Source: Oribacterium sp. UBA4274
Lineage (GTDB): Bacteria > Bacillota > Clostridia > Lachnospirales > Lachnospiraceae
Reading direction: 5' to 3'
NCBI GenBank assembly: GCA_002396005.1
Contig: DGVW01000046.1
Span: 1-6,731, forward strand
DNA length: 6,731 nucleotides
The notes under the pieces were generated by a model. It was not told where the DNA came from and did no database searches. It worked only from the letters and a program-made list of their open reading frames with translations. Numbering within the stretch: position 1 is the stretch's first letter; every line of letters starts with the position of its first letter. Made by a program: the position numbers and the translations under genes. Shown one piece after another: positions 1 through 5,728 of the stretch.

Positions 1-1633
1 TTCTTGACTGTGCTGAACATCCGATGGTATGGAATCTCTTGATATCCTCCATGTAGTTTGCATCCATGATCTGAGCATATACATGGCCAGGCTGATGAGC
101 TGCTGCATATACGATATCGTTGTATGGGCTTGACTCGTTTGCAAAACGCTGTCCGTGACGGTTAACCTTCAGGAATGGCTGTGTACCAGGATTGTACTGT
201 CTTACTGTACCAGGGAATGCCTTGCCGCCGAAAGAAGATGGGCTGTCAACATAACCTGAATCAACACCAGGAGCAACAAGTCCACGGTCGAAGAGCATAG
301 GAGCTGACTCTGCATCAAGATGAGCACCTGCCCAAACTGCTGCACGGATACCATATCCCTTATCTGCAGGGCTGAAAGAACAAGCTGTTGTTACAGATGT
401 TCCCAGTGGATCAAGCTGCTGCATCATGTATGGGTTTCCAGGATATCCGCCGCAGGCGAGGAGAACACCCTTCTTGGCATTGTAACGAACGAGGTCACCA
501 GTCTCTGTCTTCTGAGCGATAACACCTGTAACACGACCTGTATCGTCCTTTTCAAGCTTTACAAGAGCGGTCTGGAAATCTACGTCATAGCCAGCCTTCT
601 GAATAACCTCGAGGAATACCTCGTTTCTCTGCATTCCGTACTCTGACTCTGAAGCTCTGTAGTTATGCTCCTGCTCAGGGAATAGAAATGTTGTATTTTC
701 ATCGCTGTCAGGCCAACGAGCTTCCTCACCGGCTGTGAAATCACACTTCCAGTTGTATGGCTCGTTCTCGAGAATTCCGGCTACGAAATCATGCATTGCA
801 GCTGACTCGTTCATCCAGACATTAACAACTCTCTGGTCGCACTTTCCTGAAGCATAACGGCTGATCTCGGAAAGGAGTTTCTTCTTATCAACAGATGAAC
901 CTGCTGCCTTGGCTGCTGAACTGTTGATAGCGCCGTACCAGTGACGTGTATCCTGAACAACAGCATTCTGCTCGATTACACGGAAATCAAGTCCCTTGGA
1001 AGAAGCATATGCTGCTGCCATCATTCCGGCATTACCTGCACCAACGATGAGGATGTCTGTATCGATAGTTTCCTTAACATCAGCATCATCAACGATCGGC
1101 TCCTCGCCAAGCCAGTCTTCATCAGAACCTGTTGGGATGAGATCGCCTGTGGCTGCTACTGCCTCGCCCTTGGCCTGTGCGATACAGTTTGCTGCAGCCT
1201 TCTTGACAGCATCAGATGTGATAGTAGCACCTGAAACCGCGTCAAACTCTGCGGACTGTGCATCCATGAGCGCTTTCTCAAGATCAGGAACAGCAGCTCC
1301 GCCGATTGAAGGTGTCTCACCGTCTGCATTGATCTTGACATCAGTGATGGATGTCTCATCAAATGTCATAGTAACTGTAACCTTTGAACTGATACCATCA
1401 GCGCCGGCTGTGTAAGTACCTGGTGTGTAGATAGCTCCACCTGCTGGTGCACCTGCGGCAGCAGTAGCAGCTTCTGTGGCAGCAGCGGTAGTAGCGGCTT
1501 CAGTAGAAGCTGCAGTTGTTGCACCCGGAGTTCCGTTTCCGCTTGTACAAGCTGTAAGGGAACCGAGTCCTGCAATAACTGCAGTAGCTCCGATGCCCTT
1601 GATAAAATCTCTTCTTGTGATTTTCTCTGACAT
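1..1633 (-). CDS. Tat-exported lipoprotein FMN/FAD reductase, fumarate/urocanate reductase-like (3' end outside window)
   Basis: The 544 visible codons encode a flavin reductase that should act outside the membrane, passing electrons from a bound FMN to an FAD domain that reduces a small organic acceptor. The start at 1633 follows AGGAGGA (1643-1649) with a 9-base gap. The N-terminus has a twin-arginine motif (TRRDFIK, residues 6-12), a hydrophobic stretch and a lipobox (LTAC, Cys29). An Ala/Thr/Glu-rich low-complexity linker spans residues 38-67. An FMN-binding domain (about 69-150) ends in D131-AVSGAT, whose Thr137 fits the ApbE flavinylation site. The FAD domain starts near 190 with GAGNAG (198-203), and LLACGGYPGNP lies further on. 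Fumarate reductases have RFxNE followed by TTRD with the catalytic Arg; here RFANE (496-500) is followed by SSPYND, with Tyr504 at the Arg position, so fumarate is doubtful. Substrate unknown. Family assignment is firm; about 60-110 C-terminal residues are probably missing. Confidence 0.9.
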   Translation of the reverse strand, partial: MSEKITRRDFIKGIGATAVIAGLGSLTACTSGNGTPGATTAASTEAATTAAATEAATAAAGAPAGGAIYTPGTYTAGADGISSKVTVTMTFDETSITDVKINADGETPSIGGAAVPDLEKALMDAQSAEFDAVSGATITSDAVKKAAANCIAQAKGEAVAATGDLIPTGSDEDWLGEEPIVDDADVKETIDTDILIVGAGNAGMMAAAYASSKGLDFRVIEQNAVVQDTRHWYGAINSSAAKAAGSSVDKKKLLSEISRYASGKCDQRVVNVWMNESAAMHDFVAGILENEPYNWKCDFTAGEEARWPDSDENTTFLFPEQEHNYRASESEYGMQRNEVFLEVIQKAGYDVDFQTALVKLEKDDTGRVTGVIAQKTETGDLVRYNAKKGVLLACGGYPGNPYMMQQLDPLGTSVTTACSFSPADKGYGIRAAVWAGAHLDAESAPMLFDRGLVAPGVDSGYVDSPSSFGGKAFPGTVRQYNPGTQPFLKVNRHGQRFANESSPYNDIVYAAAHQPGHVYAQIMDANYMEDIKRFHTIGCSAQSR

Positions 1634-1738
1634 AAATACAAATCCTCCTAAAAAATGTGAAGACAGTTATGACGCCGGAAATATAGAGTTCACACAATTA
1701 TGTGTAAATCGCCCGACATATAAATTATCGTCATCTTT

Positions 1739-1744
1739 ATTATA
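1739..1744 (-). promoter_or_regulatory. Candidate -10 box for the flavin reductase gene
   Basis: The minus strand reads TATAAT here, about 105 bases before the reductase start. The position expected for the -35 (near 1762-1768) reads only TTCCTT/TTTCCT, so the match is one-sided. No convincing terminator hairpin lies between the wall-protein stop (1853) and this box, so read-through from the upstream gene is also possible. The rest of the 1634-1852 gap is AT-rich and shows nothing else recognisable apart from the ribosome site at 1643-1649. Confidence 0.4.
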
Positions 1745-1852
1745 ATGTATAACTATCAAATAAGGAAATAAGAGTGTTAAACATTTGATATTTAAATTCT
1801 TTGATTTTTTGAAATATAATAAATAACTTTAATATACGGAGGTCTGATGATC

Positions 1853-2875
1853 TTAATATGTGAGTTTTATGACATCATACGGGTTTACTGCTTCCCATGT
1901 TCCATCTGCGTACTGAAGCCGGATACCCATTATGGCATAAGTCACGATGTTCTGGCTTAACCATATGTGGTCAAGGACAACACAGTTACTGAAGGTTTTG
2001 CTGTAATCTGTCACATTGGTTTCAGAAGTAGGGATTACTGTTCCGTTATCAGCCAGGATGTATTTTCCAAGAGTTGTAGGAATGTCAGGCAGGAAAGGTC
2101 CCATAACTGCTTTTTCAACTGTAGAATTTCCTGTTATAGCGCAGGTGGCAACATTGTGGGCAGAATCGTAAGGTGTAACAGTAAAGACGATACAGTTTAT
2201 GATCTTGCCGGAGGAGTTAATGAAGTAGATGTTAGGAGAAATGCCTCCATCCTTAGTCATGTGCGCCCGGAGATATTTGATCTCGATAGGTTTGAGAGGA
2301 ACGTAGCCGCCGTTAGTTCCCTGAGTAGCTGCTGAAGATGATTGCGCTTCCGAAGTGGTACCGGAATCCGTATGTGTGCCGGTATTTGAGATGGAGTATG
2401 CTTTCATGGAAGAATCGGAGCCGGCGAGTCCTGAACCGGAATTTATACTGTTTAAAGTGCCTGACACTGAATGTGAATTAAGTGATGTTTTGTTTCCTGA
2501 AACATTGGAATTTCCAACTATGAGCCTTCCATCAGCACCTACAGTTTTTCCATCAGGTGTAGTAGTGTTTATGAGTAGTTTTCCGGAATAGTCTACGTAC
2601 TTGTCATCAATCCACCGGTCTGTTACAAGTGCTCCTTTTTCTGTGAAATAGTACCAGTTGTCACCTATGAGAGTCCAGCCTACAGACATATAGCCATCAG
2701 CATTAAAGTAGTATTGATTTCTGTCCTGATAGTACCACTCGCTGGTTATTTTGTTTTTACTTTTGTCCAAAAGCTTCCAGCCCATGGCATCCTGATGCCA
2801 TTCGAGAGCATAAGAAGAAAATGCGGTTACAGAAATCAATGCAGCTGTAATTAGACTTATAACTAGTTTTTTCAT
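1853..2875 (-). CDS. Secreted protein with N-terminal cell-wall-binding repeats and an unassigned C-terminal beta-rich domain
   Basis: This 340-residue protein is exported and probably held on the cell wall. The start at 2875 is preferred over an in-frame ATG at 2959 because AAGGGGG (2881-2887) lies 5 bases upstream and a classic signal peptide (MKKLVIS..., cleavage near SYA23-LEW) follows. Residues 32-119 are aromatic/Gly repeats of the choline/glucan-binding (CW_binding) type: GWKLL, EWYYQ, YYFNADGYM, VGWTLIGDNWYYF, then a degenerate unit and PDGKTVGADGRL. A Ser/Thr/Gly/Asn-rich linker covers about 120-190. The C-terminal 150 residues contain INSSGKIINCIVFTVTPYD (219-237) and end with YADGTW; from memory these resemble a beta-sandwich module seen after such repeats in clostridial surface proteins, but I cannot name the family. 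No catalytic motif is visible. It sits between the cyclase and the reductase genes, behind the cyclase terminator, so it probably has its own promoter. Confidence 0.85.
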   Translation of the reverse strand: MKKLVISLITAALISVTAFSSYALEWHQDAMGWKLLDKSKNKITSEWYYQDRNQYYFNADGYMSVGWTLIGDNWYYFTEKGALVTDRWIDDKYVDYSGKLLINTTTPDGKTVGADGRLIVGNSNVSGNKTSLNSHSVSGTLNSINSGSGLAGSDSSMKAYSISNTGTHTDSGTTSEAQSSSAATQGTNGGYVPLKPIEIKYLRAHMTKDGGISPNIYFINSSGKIINCIVFTVTPYDSAHNVATCAITGNSTVEKAVMGPFLPDIPTTLGKYILADNGTVIPTSETNVTDYSKTFSNCVVLDHIWLSQNIVTYAIMGIRLQYADGTWEAVNPYDVIKLTY

Positions 2876-2947
2876 CACATCCCCCTTGATGAACAGTTTA
2901 TAAGAAATACTGATATATCTACTATCGGCATGCATTTTCCTAAATAT

Positions 2948-3098
2948 AAAAAGATGCAAGTGTCAAAAGTATTTGCTACTCACTGATAGCTCTACCGCAC
3001 ACATTCTTGTGCACTGTGCTGAACATAAAAAAGATGCAAGTATCAAAGAAGCGAATCTGCATAATAGCATCGATCGTGCCTTTGGACACTTGCATCTT
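2948..3098. repeat. Three-copy AAGATGCAAG repeat: two direct copies and one inverted copy
   Basis: Copy A (2948-2967) reads AAAAAGATGCAAGTGTCAAA on the plus strand. Copy B (3028-3048) is the same except for GTATC in place of GTGTC. Copy C (3080-3098) is inverted, and its complement reads AAGATGCAAGTGTCCAAAG. C matches A over 18 of 19 bases and B over slightly fewer, although B is nearer. The spacing between A and B is 80 bases. The element lies wholly in the gap between the cyclase stop and the wall-protein start. A diverged tandem duplication of a terminator arm is the simplest origin. A small inverted-repeat element is possible, but no adjoining target-site duplication is clear. Confidence 0.75.
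3027..3098 (-). terminator. Probable intrinsic terminator of the diguanylate cyclase gene
   Basis: Read on the minus strand, the left arm (3098-3080) begins 19 bases after the cyclase stop codon. It pairs with the right arm (3048-3031) through 11 continuous base pairs, then 2 and 4 more after a mismatch and a bulge. A run of six T follows directly (3032-3027). The loop of about 31 bases is long for an intrinsic terminator, which lowers confidence. Copy A of the repeat, also followed by T5, could act as a second, more distant 3' arm. Confidence 0.6.
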
Positions 3099-3117
3099 AA
3101 ATTTGGTTTGCTGTTAT

Positions 3118-4695
3118 CTAAGTAGTTTTTCTGTCAAGATCCACCAGCAGGACATAGAAGATCATACCGTAGAAATCACTGTAAACGAGACGACCGTTGT
3201 CCATTACATGTTTAACATTACCTTTTTTGGTAATGATGCGGTAATCAACATAATCATTACCGTTGGACTCATGTCTCTGGATCTGCTCTTTTATGGATGA
3301 CTGAACTCTGTCAAGGTCATCTGGATGAACTACACCAGGGAAGGAACCGCCGGTCTTTTCAAGGAACTCCTGATAGGTGTCACACTCAAAAAGCTTCAGA
3401 CATTCTTTGTTGGCATAAAGGATTTTTTCCTTTTCATCTGCCTTGTAGATGAGTATCGCACCCGGAATATTGGAAGATATGTCATTCAGAGAGAATCCCA
3501 GACGTGATCTCTGCTCGATATTGAGGTTCTGTGAAAATTTGAGGCAGCCATGTTTTCCCTGAAGCTTAACAGCGTACAATGCCTTATCGGCCCGGCTGAG
3601 TATCTGTGAACGGCCATCTGCCTGTTCAGGATACTCTGCATATCCGATGGAAATGGTGAAACTGTACTTATGACCATCGAACTCAAAGAGCTGTGCTTTT
3701 TTGGAGAAGTCGCTGATTTTCTTTCCGACCTCCGGGCCGGCCTGATTCTTCAGAAGTATACAGAACTCATCACCACCGTTTCTTCCTACGATAGAGTTAT
3801 CCGGAAATGACTCTGACATGGATCTTGCAAGATGACGTATGGCTTCATCACCGCACAGATGCCCGTACAAGTCATTGATGAGCTTGAACTCGTCAATGTC
3901 GATAAACAAGGCTGTACATGGTTCTTCAGGGTGACTATTCATGTATTCATCAATTTTTTTGTCGAGACCGCCTCGATTATATAGTCCGGTCAATGCATCA
4001 CGTTCAATCTGAAGCTGTTGGCGCAGAAGTTCATCATCCTTCCTTATGAGGGCATACTCATTGAAATGGATGTACAGGAACATGGAGCCCATGGAAAGCA
4101 CCAGACATATAGTACGCATATCAGTGTTGAGGAACTCCTGAAAAACGACGCCCAGACTTACGAAGATCATGATAAAAAACAGTGACATATAATTTCGTTT
4201 TGAATACTGTTTTCCGTACTCATAAAATCCTGCAATGACATAAATGATGGACAGGCAGTAAACCAGCGCGTATATGGAATAAAACGGTCCATGATAGTAG
4301 TAATTGGCGGGATCAATGTAAAAAGTCCAACCTGTGAAAATTGATAATGCCTGAATGATAGCATTAACACCAAGAACAATAGTCATGACGATACGTGACT
4401 GTTCACTGCGGGTAGTATCCTCGTCCAGATGAGGAACGAAAAAAACAGCCGCACAAGGTGCAAATGAATAATCCAGAAATTTGGACAGATAATGAAGTCC
4501 CCTGGTCCACTCAGGCATGCCGTTGAGCAATAGTCCAACAAGCTCCGACAGTGTCGATATGATAATCAGTGAATATGATATGTAAAAACGCTTCTTTTCT
4601 TTATTGGTTAACCTTGCGTTCTCATGCACCATGACATTGAGAATGGTCAGGGCTAAAAAAGAGAAGAGCGAAACTGTAATGTAGTATTTTGCCAT
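3118..4695 (-). CDS. Membrane diguanylate cyclase: seven membrane helices, GGDEF domain, C-terminal PAS domain
   Basis: This 525-residue inner-membrane protein should make cyclic di-GMP from two GTP. The start at 4695 is chosen over an in-frame ATG at 4719 because GGGGAG (4705-4710) sits 9 bases upstream and a hydrophobic N-terminus follows at once. Seven membrane spans lie near residues 4-23, 36-59, 73-88, 101-123, 138-160, 169-189 and 193-212. A short charged linker leads into the GGDEF domain (about 225-388), with DALTGLYNR (233-241), metal-binding DIDEFKLINDLYGH (266-279) and an intact GGDEF (307-311). No RxxD inhibitory site precedes GGDEF, so product inhibition by that route is unlikely. 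Residues about 400-520 are PAS-like (ILYANKECLKLF, HPDDLDRV, DYRIITKKGNVKHV); PAS usually lies before GGDEF, so this order is less common. Divergent to the cNMP-fold gene. The signal sensed by the membrane part is unknown. Confidence 0.92.
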   Translation of the reverse strand: MAKYYITVSLFSFLALTILNVMVHENARLTNKEKKRFYISYSLIIISTLSELVGLLLNGMPEWTRGLHYLSKFLDYSFAPCAAVFFVPHLDEDTTRSEQSRIVMTIVLGVNAIIQALSIFTGWTFYIDPANYYYHGPFYSIYALVYCLSIIYVIAGFYEYGKQYSKRNYMSLFFIMIFVSLGVVFQEFLNTDMRTICLVLSMGSMFLYIHFNEYALIRKDDELLRQQLQIERDALTGLYNRGGLDKKIDEYMNSHPEEPCTALFIDIDEFKLINDLYGHLCGDEAIRHLARSMSESFPDNSIVGRNGGDEFCILLKNQAGPEVGKKISDFSKKAQLFEFDGHKYSFTISIGYAEYPEQADGRSQILSRADKALYAVKLQGKHGCLKFSQNLNIEQRSRLGFSLNDISSNIPGAILIYKADEKEKILYANKECLKLFECDTYQEFLEKTGGSFPGVVHPDDLDRVQSSIKEQIQRHESNGNDYVDYRIITKKGNVKHVMDNGRLVYSDFYGMIFYVLLVDLDRKTT

Positions 4696-4718
4696 TGTAA
4701 TAATCTCCCCACAAAACA

Positions 4719-4734
4719 CATATTTTACAATATG
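4719..4734. repeat. Perfect 6-4-6 dyad in the leader of the cyclase gene
   Basis: CATATT and AATATG flank a four-base centre, 8 bases upstream of the ribosome site (4705-4710). It is a candidate operator or a weak leader hairpin. It is AT-rich and may be chance. Confidence 0.3.
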
Positions 4735-4758
4735 CGTACAAATAGGTAAATAAAAAAT

Positions 4759-4772
4759 ATTATATAAACTAC
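4759..4772 (-). promoter_or_regulatory. Candidate -10 region for the cyclase gene with adjoining GTAGTTT box
   Basis: The minus strand reads GTAGTTTATATAAT, giving a perfect TATAAT at 4764-4759, 63 bases before the cyclase start. The -35 position (CGTTTT) is poor. The same box and -10, differing by one base, recur upstream of gpmI at 5691-5704. Promoter activity is inferred from position and -10 match only. Confidence 0.45.
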
Positions 4773-4830
4773 TGCTTCAAAAAAACGGTTAAATATAAGT
4801 AAATTTTTATAGAATTTTTGACGAAGTAGT
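4768..4830. repeat. Imperfect 16-base inverted repeat between the divergent cyclase and cNMP-fold genes
   Basis: The left arm (4783-4768, minus strand) reads TTTTTGAAGCAGTAGT and the right arm (4815-4830, plus strand) reads TTTTTGACGAAGTAGT, 14 of 16 identical, with a 31-base AT-rich spacer. Each arm points toward the gene on its own side, and the right arm contains TTGACG, a possible -35. The layout suits a shared regulator site, though no regulator can be named. Confidence 0.55.
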
Positions 4831-4847
4831 ATAGAAAGGACTTATTA

Positions 4848-4856
4848 TGGTAAAAT
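4848..4856 (+). promoter_or_regulatory. Extended -10 promoter candidate for the cNMP-fold gene
   Basis: TGGTAAAAT fits an extended -10 (TGn plus TAAAAT), with transcription expected near 4863 and a leader of roughly 88 bases. The -35 at normal spacing is weak. An alternative is TTGACG (4818-4823) with TATTAT (4843-4848), but its 19-base spacer is long. Confidence 0.45.
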
Positions 4857-4901
4857 TTATGTATGCAGAAACGCAGAACTTATATTTATTTACAAGATAA
4901 G

Positions 4902-4943
4902 GGGATTGAGAAAGTCCCGGGAGTAAATCTGACTCCGGAAGGG
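4902..4943 (+). promoter_or_regulatory. Structured leader next to the ribosome site of the cNMP-fold gene
   Basis: Two small stems can form in the RNA: GGGA/TCCC (4902-4905 with 4915-4918) and CCG-GGAGT/ACTCCGG (4917-4924 with 4932-4938, one bulged G, 7-base loop). The second stem overlaps the start of the ribosome site (GGAAGGG, 4937-4943). CCC 4916-4918 could instead pair with GGG 4941-4943, which would hide the ribosome site. I checked it by eye against the c-di-GMP-I and c-di-GMP-II riboswitch consensus and saw no match. A translational switch is possible but unproven. Confidence 0.35.
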
Positions 4944-4950
4944 TAAGTCT

Positions 4951-5511
4951 ATGGGTATGAAAGATAAGTTTGATAATAGAGATAATACGGACAGTATGGC
5001 TAAAGAGACAAAATCCGGTAAATTGCAGAAATTCAGAGATGGAGACATCATCTTCAGAGAAGAGGAATTGCATCCTTATATGTATAAGATACTAAAGGGT
5101 AAGGTGGCTCTCTATGTGAACTATGAGCATGATCATGAAAATATACTCGGCATTCTGAAGGATGAACAGTTCTTTGGCGAGATTTCGATGCTTACGGGAA
5201 AACCACAGGTCTACACGGCGGTTGCTCTTTCCGATGCACTTATCATGAAAGTTGATGAGGAGCAGCTTGATCAGTTTCTGAGTGAAAACCGAAGCAATAC
5301 CATGAATATACTTCGCAGTATGGCAAAGCTTATTGTGGCACAAAATCTGGATATTTCGCTTCTTATGAAGGATATAAAGGCTATTGTCAAAGAGCTTCCC
5401 GAGGATAACCGGCTTGACCCGAAGATAGCTATGAGACTGAAGCAATATCAACTAAAATATGTTGAGAAATCCTACACACCGGAGCTTTCTTTTTTTGAAG
5501 CGAAGACATAG
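4951..5511 (+). CDS. Stand-alone cyclic-nucleotide-binding-fold protein without a DNA-binding domain
   Basis: This 186-residue, probably cytoplasmic protein carries one CRP/FNR-type beta-barrel. The start at 4951 has GGAAGGG (4937-4943) 7 bases upstream; an ATG two codons later is spaced less well. Residues 24-110 hold the barrel: LQKFRDGDIIFREEE (25-39), YKILKGKVALY (45-55), then the phosphate-binding cassette FFGEISMLTGKPQVYTAVAL (74-93). Glu77 is kept, but the Arg that contacts the cyclic phosphate in CRP is replaced by Gln86/Val87, so classical cAMP binding is doubtful. A long helical region follows (about 103-148), then a basic/polar tail; no helix-turn-helix is seen, and the protein is shorter than CRP (about 210 residues). 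It may act by protein contacts. It is divergent to a diguanylate cyclase, hinting at a shared signalling role, which is inference. Confidence 0.85.
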   Translation: MGMKDKFDNRDNTDSMAKETKSGKLQKFRDGDIIFREEELHPYMYKILKGKVALYVNYEHDHENILGILKDEQFFGEISMLTGKPQVYTAVALSDALIMKVDEEQLDQFLSENRSNTMNILRSMAKLIVAQNLDISLLMKDIKAIVKELPEDNRLDPKIAMRLKQYQLKYVEKSYTPELSFFEAKT

Positions 5512-5568
5512 AAGACGGAATTAGGATTTGTATGATTCATCAGTCAGGGCAGGCTTTGGACGGGAAAT

Positions 5569-5598
5569 GTTATAGTCACTATAGGAAATGACTATAGC
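5569..5598 (+). repeat. Perfect hairpin after the cNMP-fold gene
   Basis: TATAGTCA (5571-5578) pairs with TGACTATA (5589-5596) around a 10-base loop, and one GU and one GC pair extend the stem to 10. No T-run follows, so it is not a standard terminator. It could stabilise the 3' end of the upstream mRNA or be a protein site. It lies 57 bases past the stop. Confidence 0.6.
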
Positions 5599-5615
5599 AA
5601 TAAAAATTGTATAAT
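5588..5615 (+). promoter_or_regulatory. Possible promoter just before the terminator
   Basis: ATGACT (5588-5593) and a perfect TATAAT (5610-5615) are separated by 16 bases. The -10 lies within an 8-4-8 inverted repeat (5601-5620, TAAAAATT and its complement). Transcription would begin near 5621 and meet the terminator at 5630, giving a very short RNA unless it reads through to gpmI. AT-richness makes chance a real alternative. Confidence 0.35.
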
Positions 5616-5629
5616 TTTTAACAAAGTAT

Positions 5630-5656
5630 GGGGCGTAATCATTGACGCCCCTTTTT
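5630..5656 (+). terminator. Strong intrinsic terminator
   Basis: GGGGCGT (5630-5636) pairs perfectly with ACGCCCC (5645-5651) across an 8-base loop and is followed by TTTTT. It most likely ends the cNMP-fold transcript, although it lies 118 bases past that stop codon, and it insulates gpmI. The T-run is on the plus side only, so it is one-directional. Confidence 0.9.
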
Positions 5657-5668
5657 ATTTGGTATAAA
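5642..5668 (+). promoter_or_regulatory. Candidate gpmI promoter overlapping the terminator stem
   Basis: TTGACG (5642-5647) lies in the loop and 3' arm of the terminator, and TGGTATAAA (5660-5668) is an extended -10, with a 15-base spacer that is slightly short. Transcription would start near 5675 and give a leader of about 54 bases. Confidence 0.45.
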
Positions 5669-5690
5669 CTACAGAGGATTGTGAAACAAA

Positions 5691-5704
5691 GTAGTTTTTA
5701 TAAT
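5691..5704 (+). promoter_or_regulatory. Second gpmI -10 candidate with GTAGTTT box
   Basis: GTAGTTTTTATAAT contains a perfect TATAAT (5699-5704) 24 bases before the gpmI start. It differs by one base from the -10 region of the cyclase gene (4772-4759). GTAGTTT (5691-5697) also forms an inverted repeat with AAACTAC (5666-5672). No good -35 is present. Starting here would leave a leader of only about 18 bases, just including the ribosome site. Confidence 0.4.
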
Positions 5705-5728
5705 TATTTTTATAGAGGGACTTTTATT

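Noticed and set aside
320..1415. Plus-strand open frames opposite the reductase gene
   Set aside because: They are antisense shadows with Cys/Ser-rich composition and no good ribosome sites, while the minus strand is a continuous recognised protein.
2876..2959. Longer wall-protein start at 2959 (28 extra residues)
   Set aside because: The extension is basic, would place the signal peptide internally, and lacks a ribosome site, while the ATG at 2875 has a strong one.
2961..2966. TTGACA (minus strand) as the -35 of the wall-protein gene
   Set aside because: At 16-18 base spacing the -10 reads only TTTAGG, TTAGGA or TAGGAA; the nearest TATATT is too close. The promoter of this gene stays unlocated.
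2946..3098. Complete insertion element
   Set aside because: There is no transposase frame, the ends are not flanked by clear target duplications (TAAAT at 2941-2945 and 3098-3102 does not adjoin both ends equally), and a terminator role explains the T-runs.
4861..4950. c-di-GMP riboswitch in the leader of the cNMP-fold gene
   Set aside because: This would fit the neighbouring cyclase, but the conserved GEMM core sequence and tetraloop-receptor pattern are not visible.
5574..5588. TCACTATAGG resembling the core of a phage T7 promoter
   Set aside because: The upstream half does not match, no phage genes are present, and the string lies in the arm and loop of a hairpin that explains it better.
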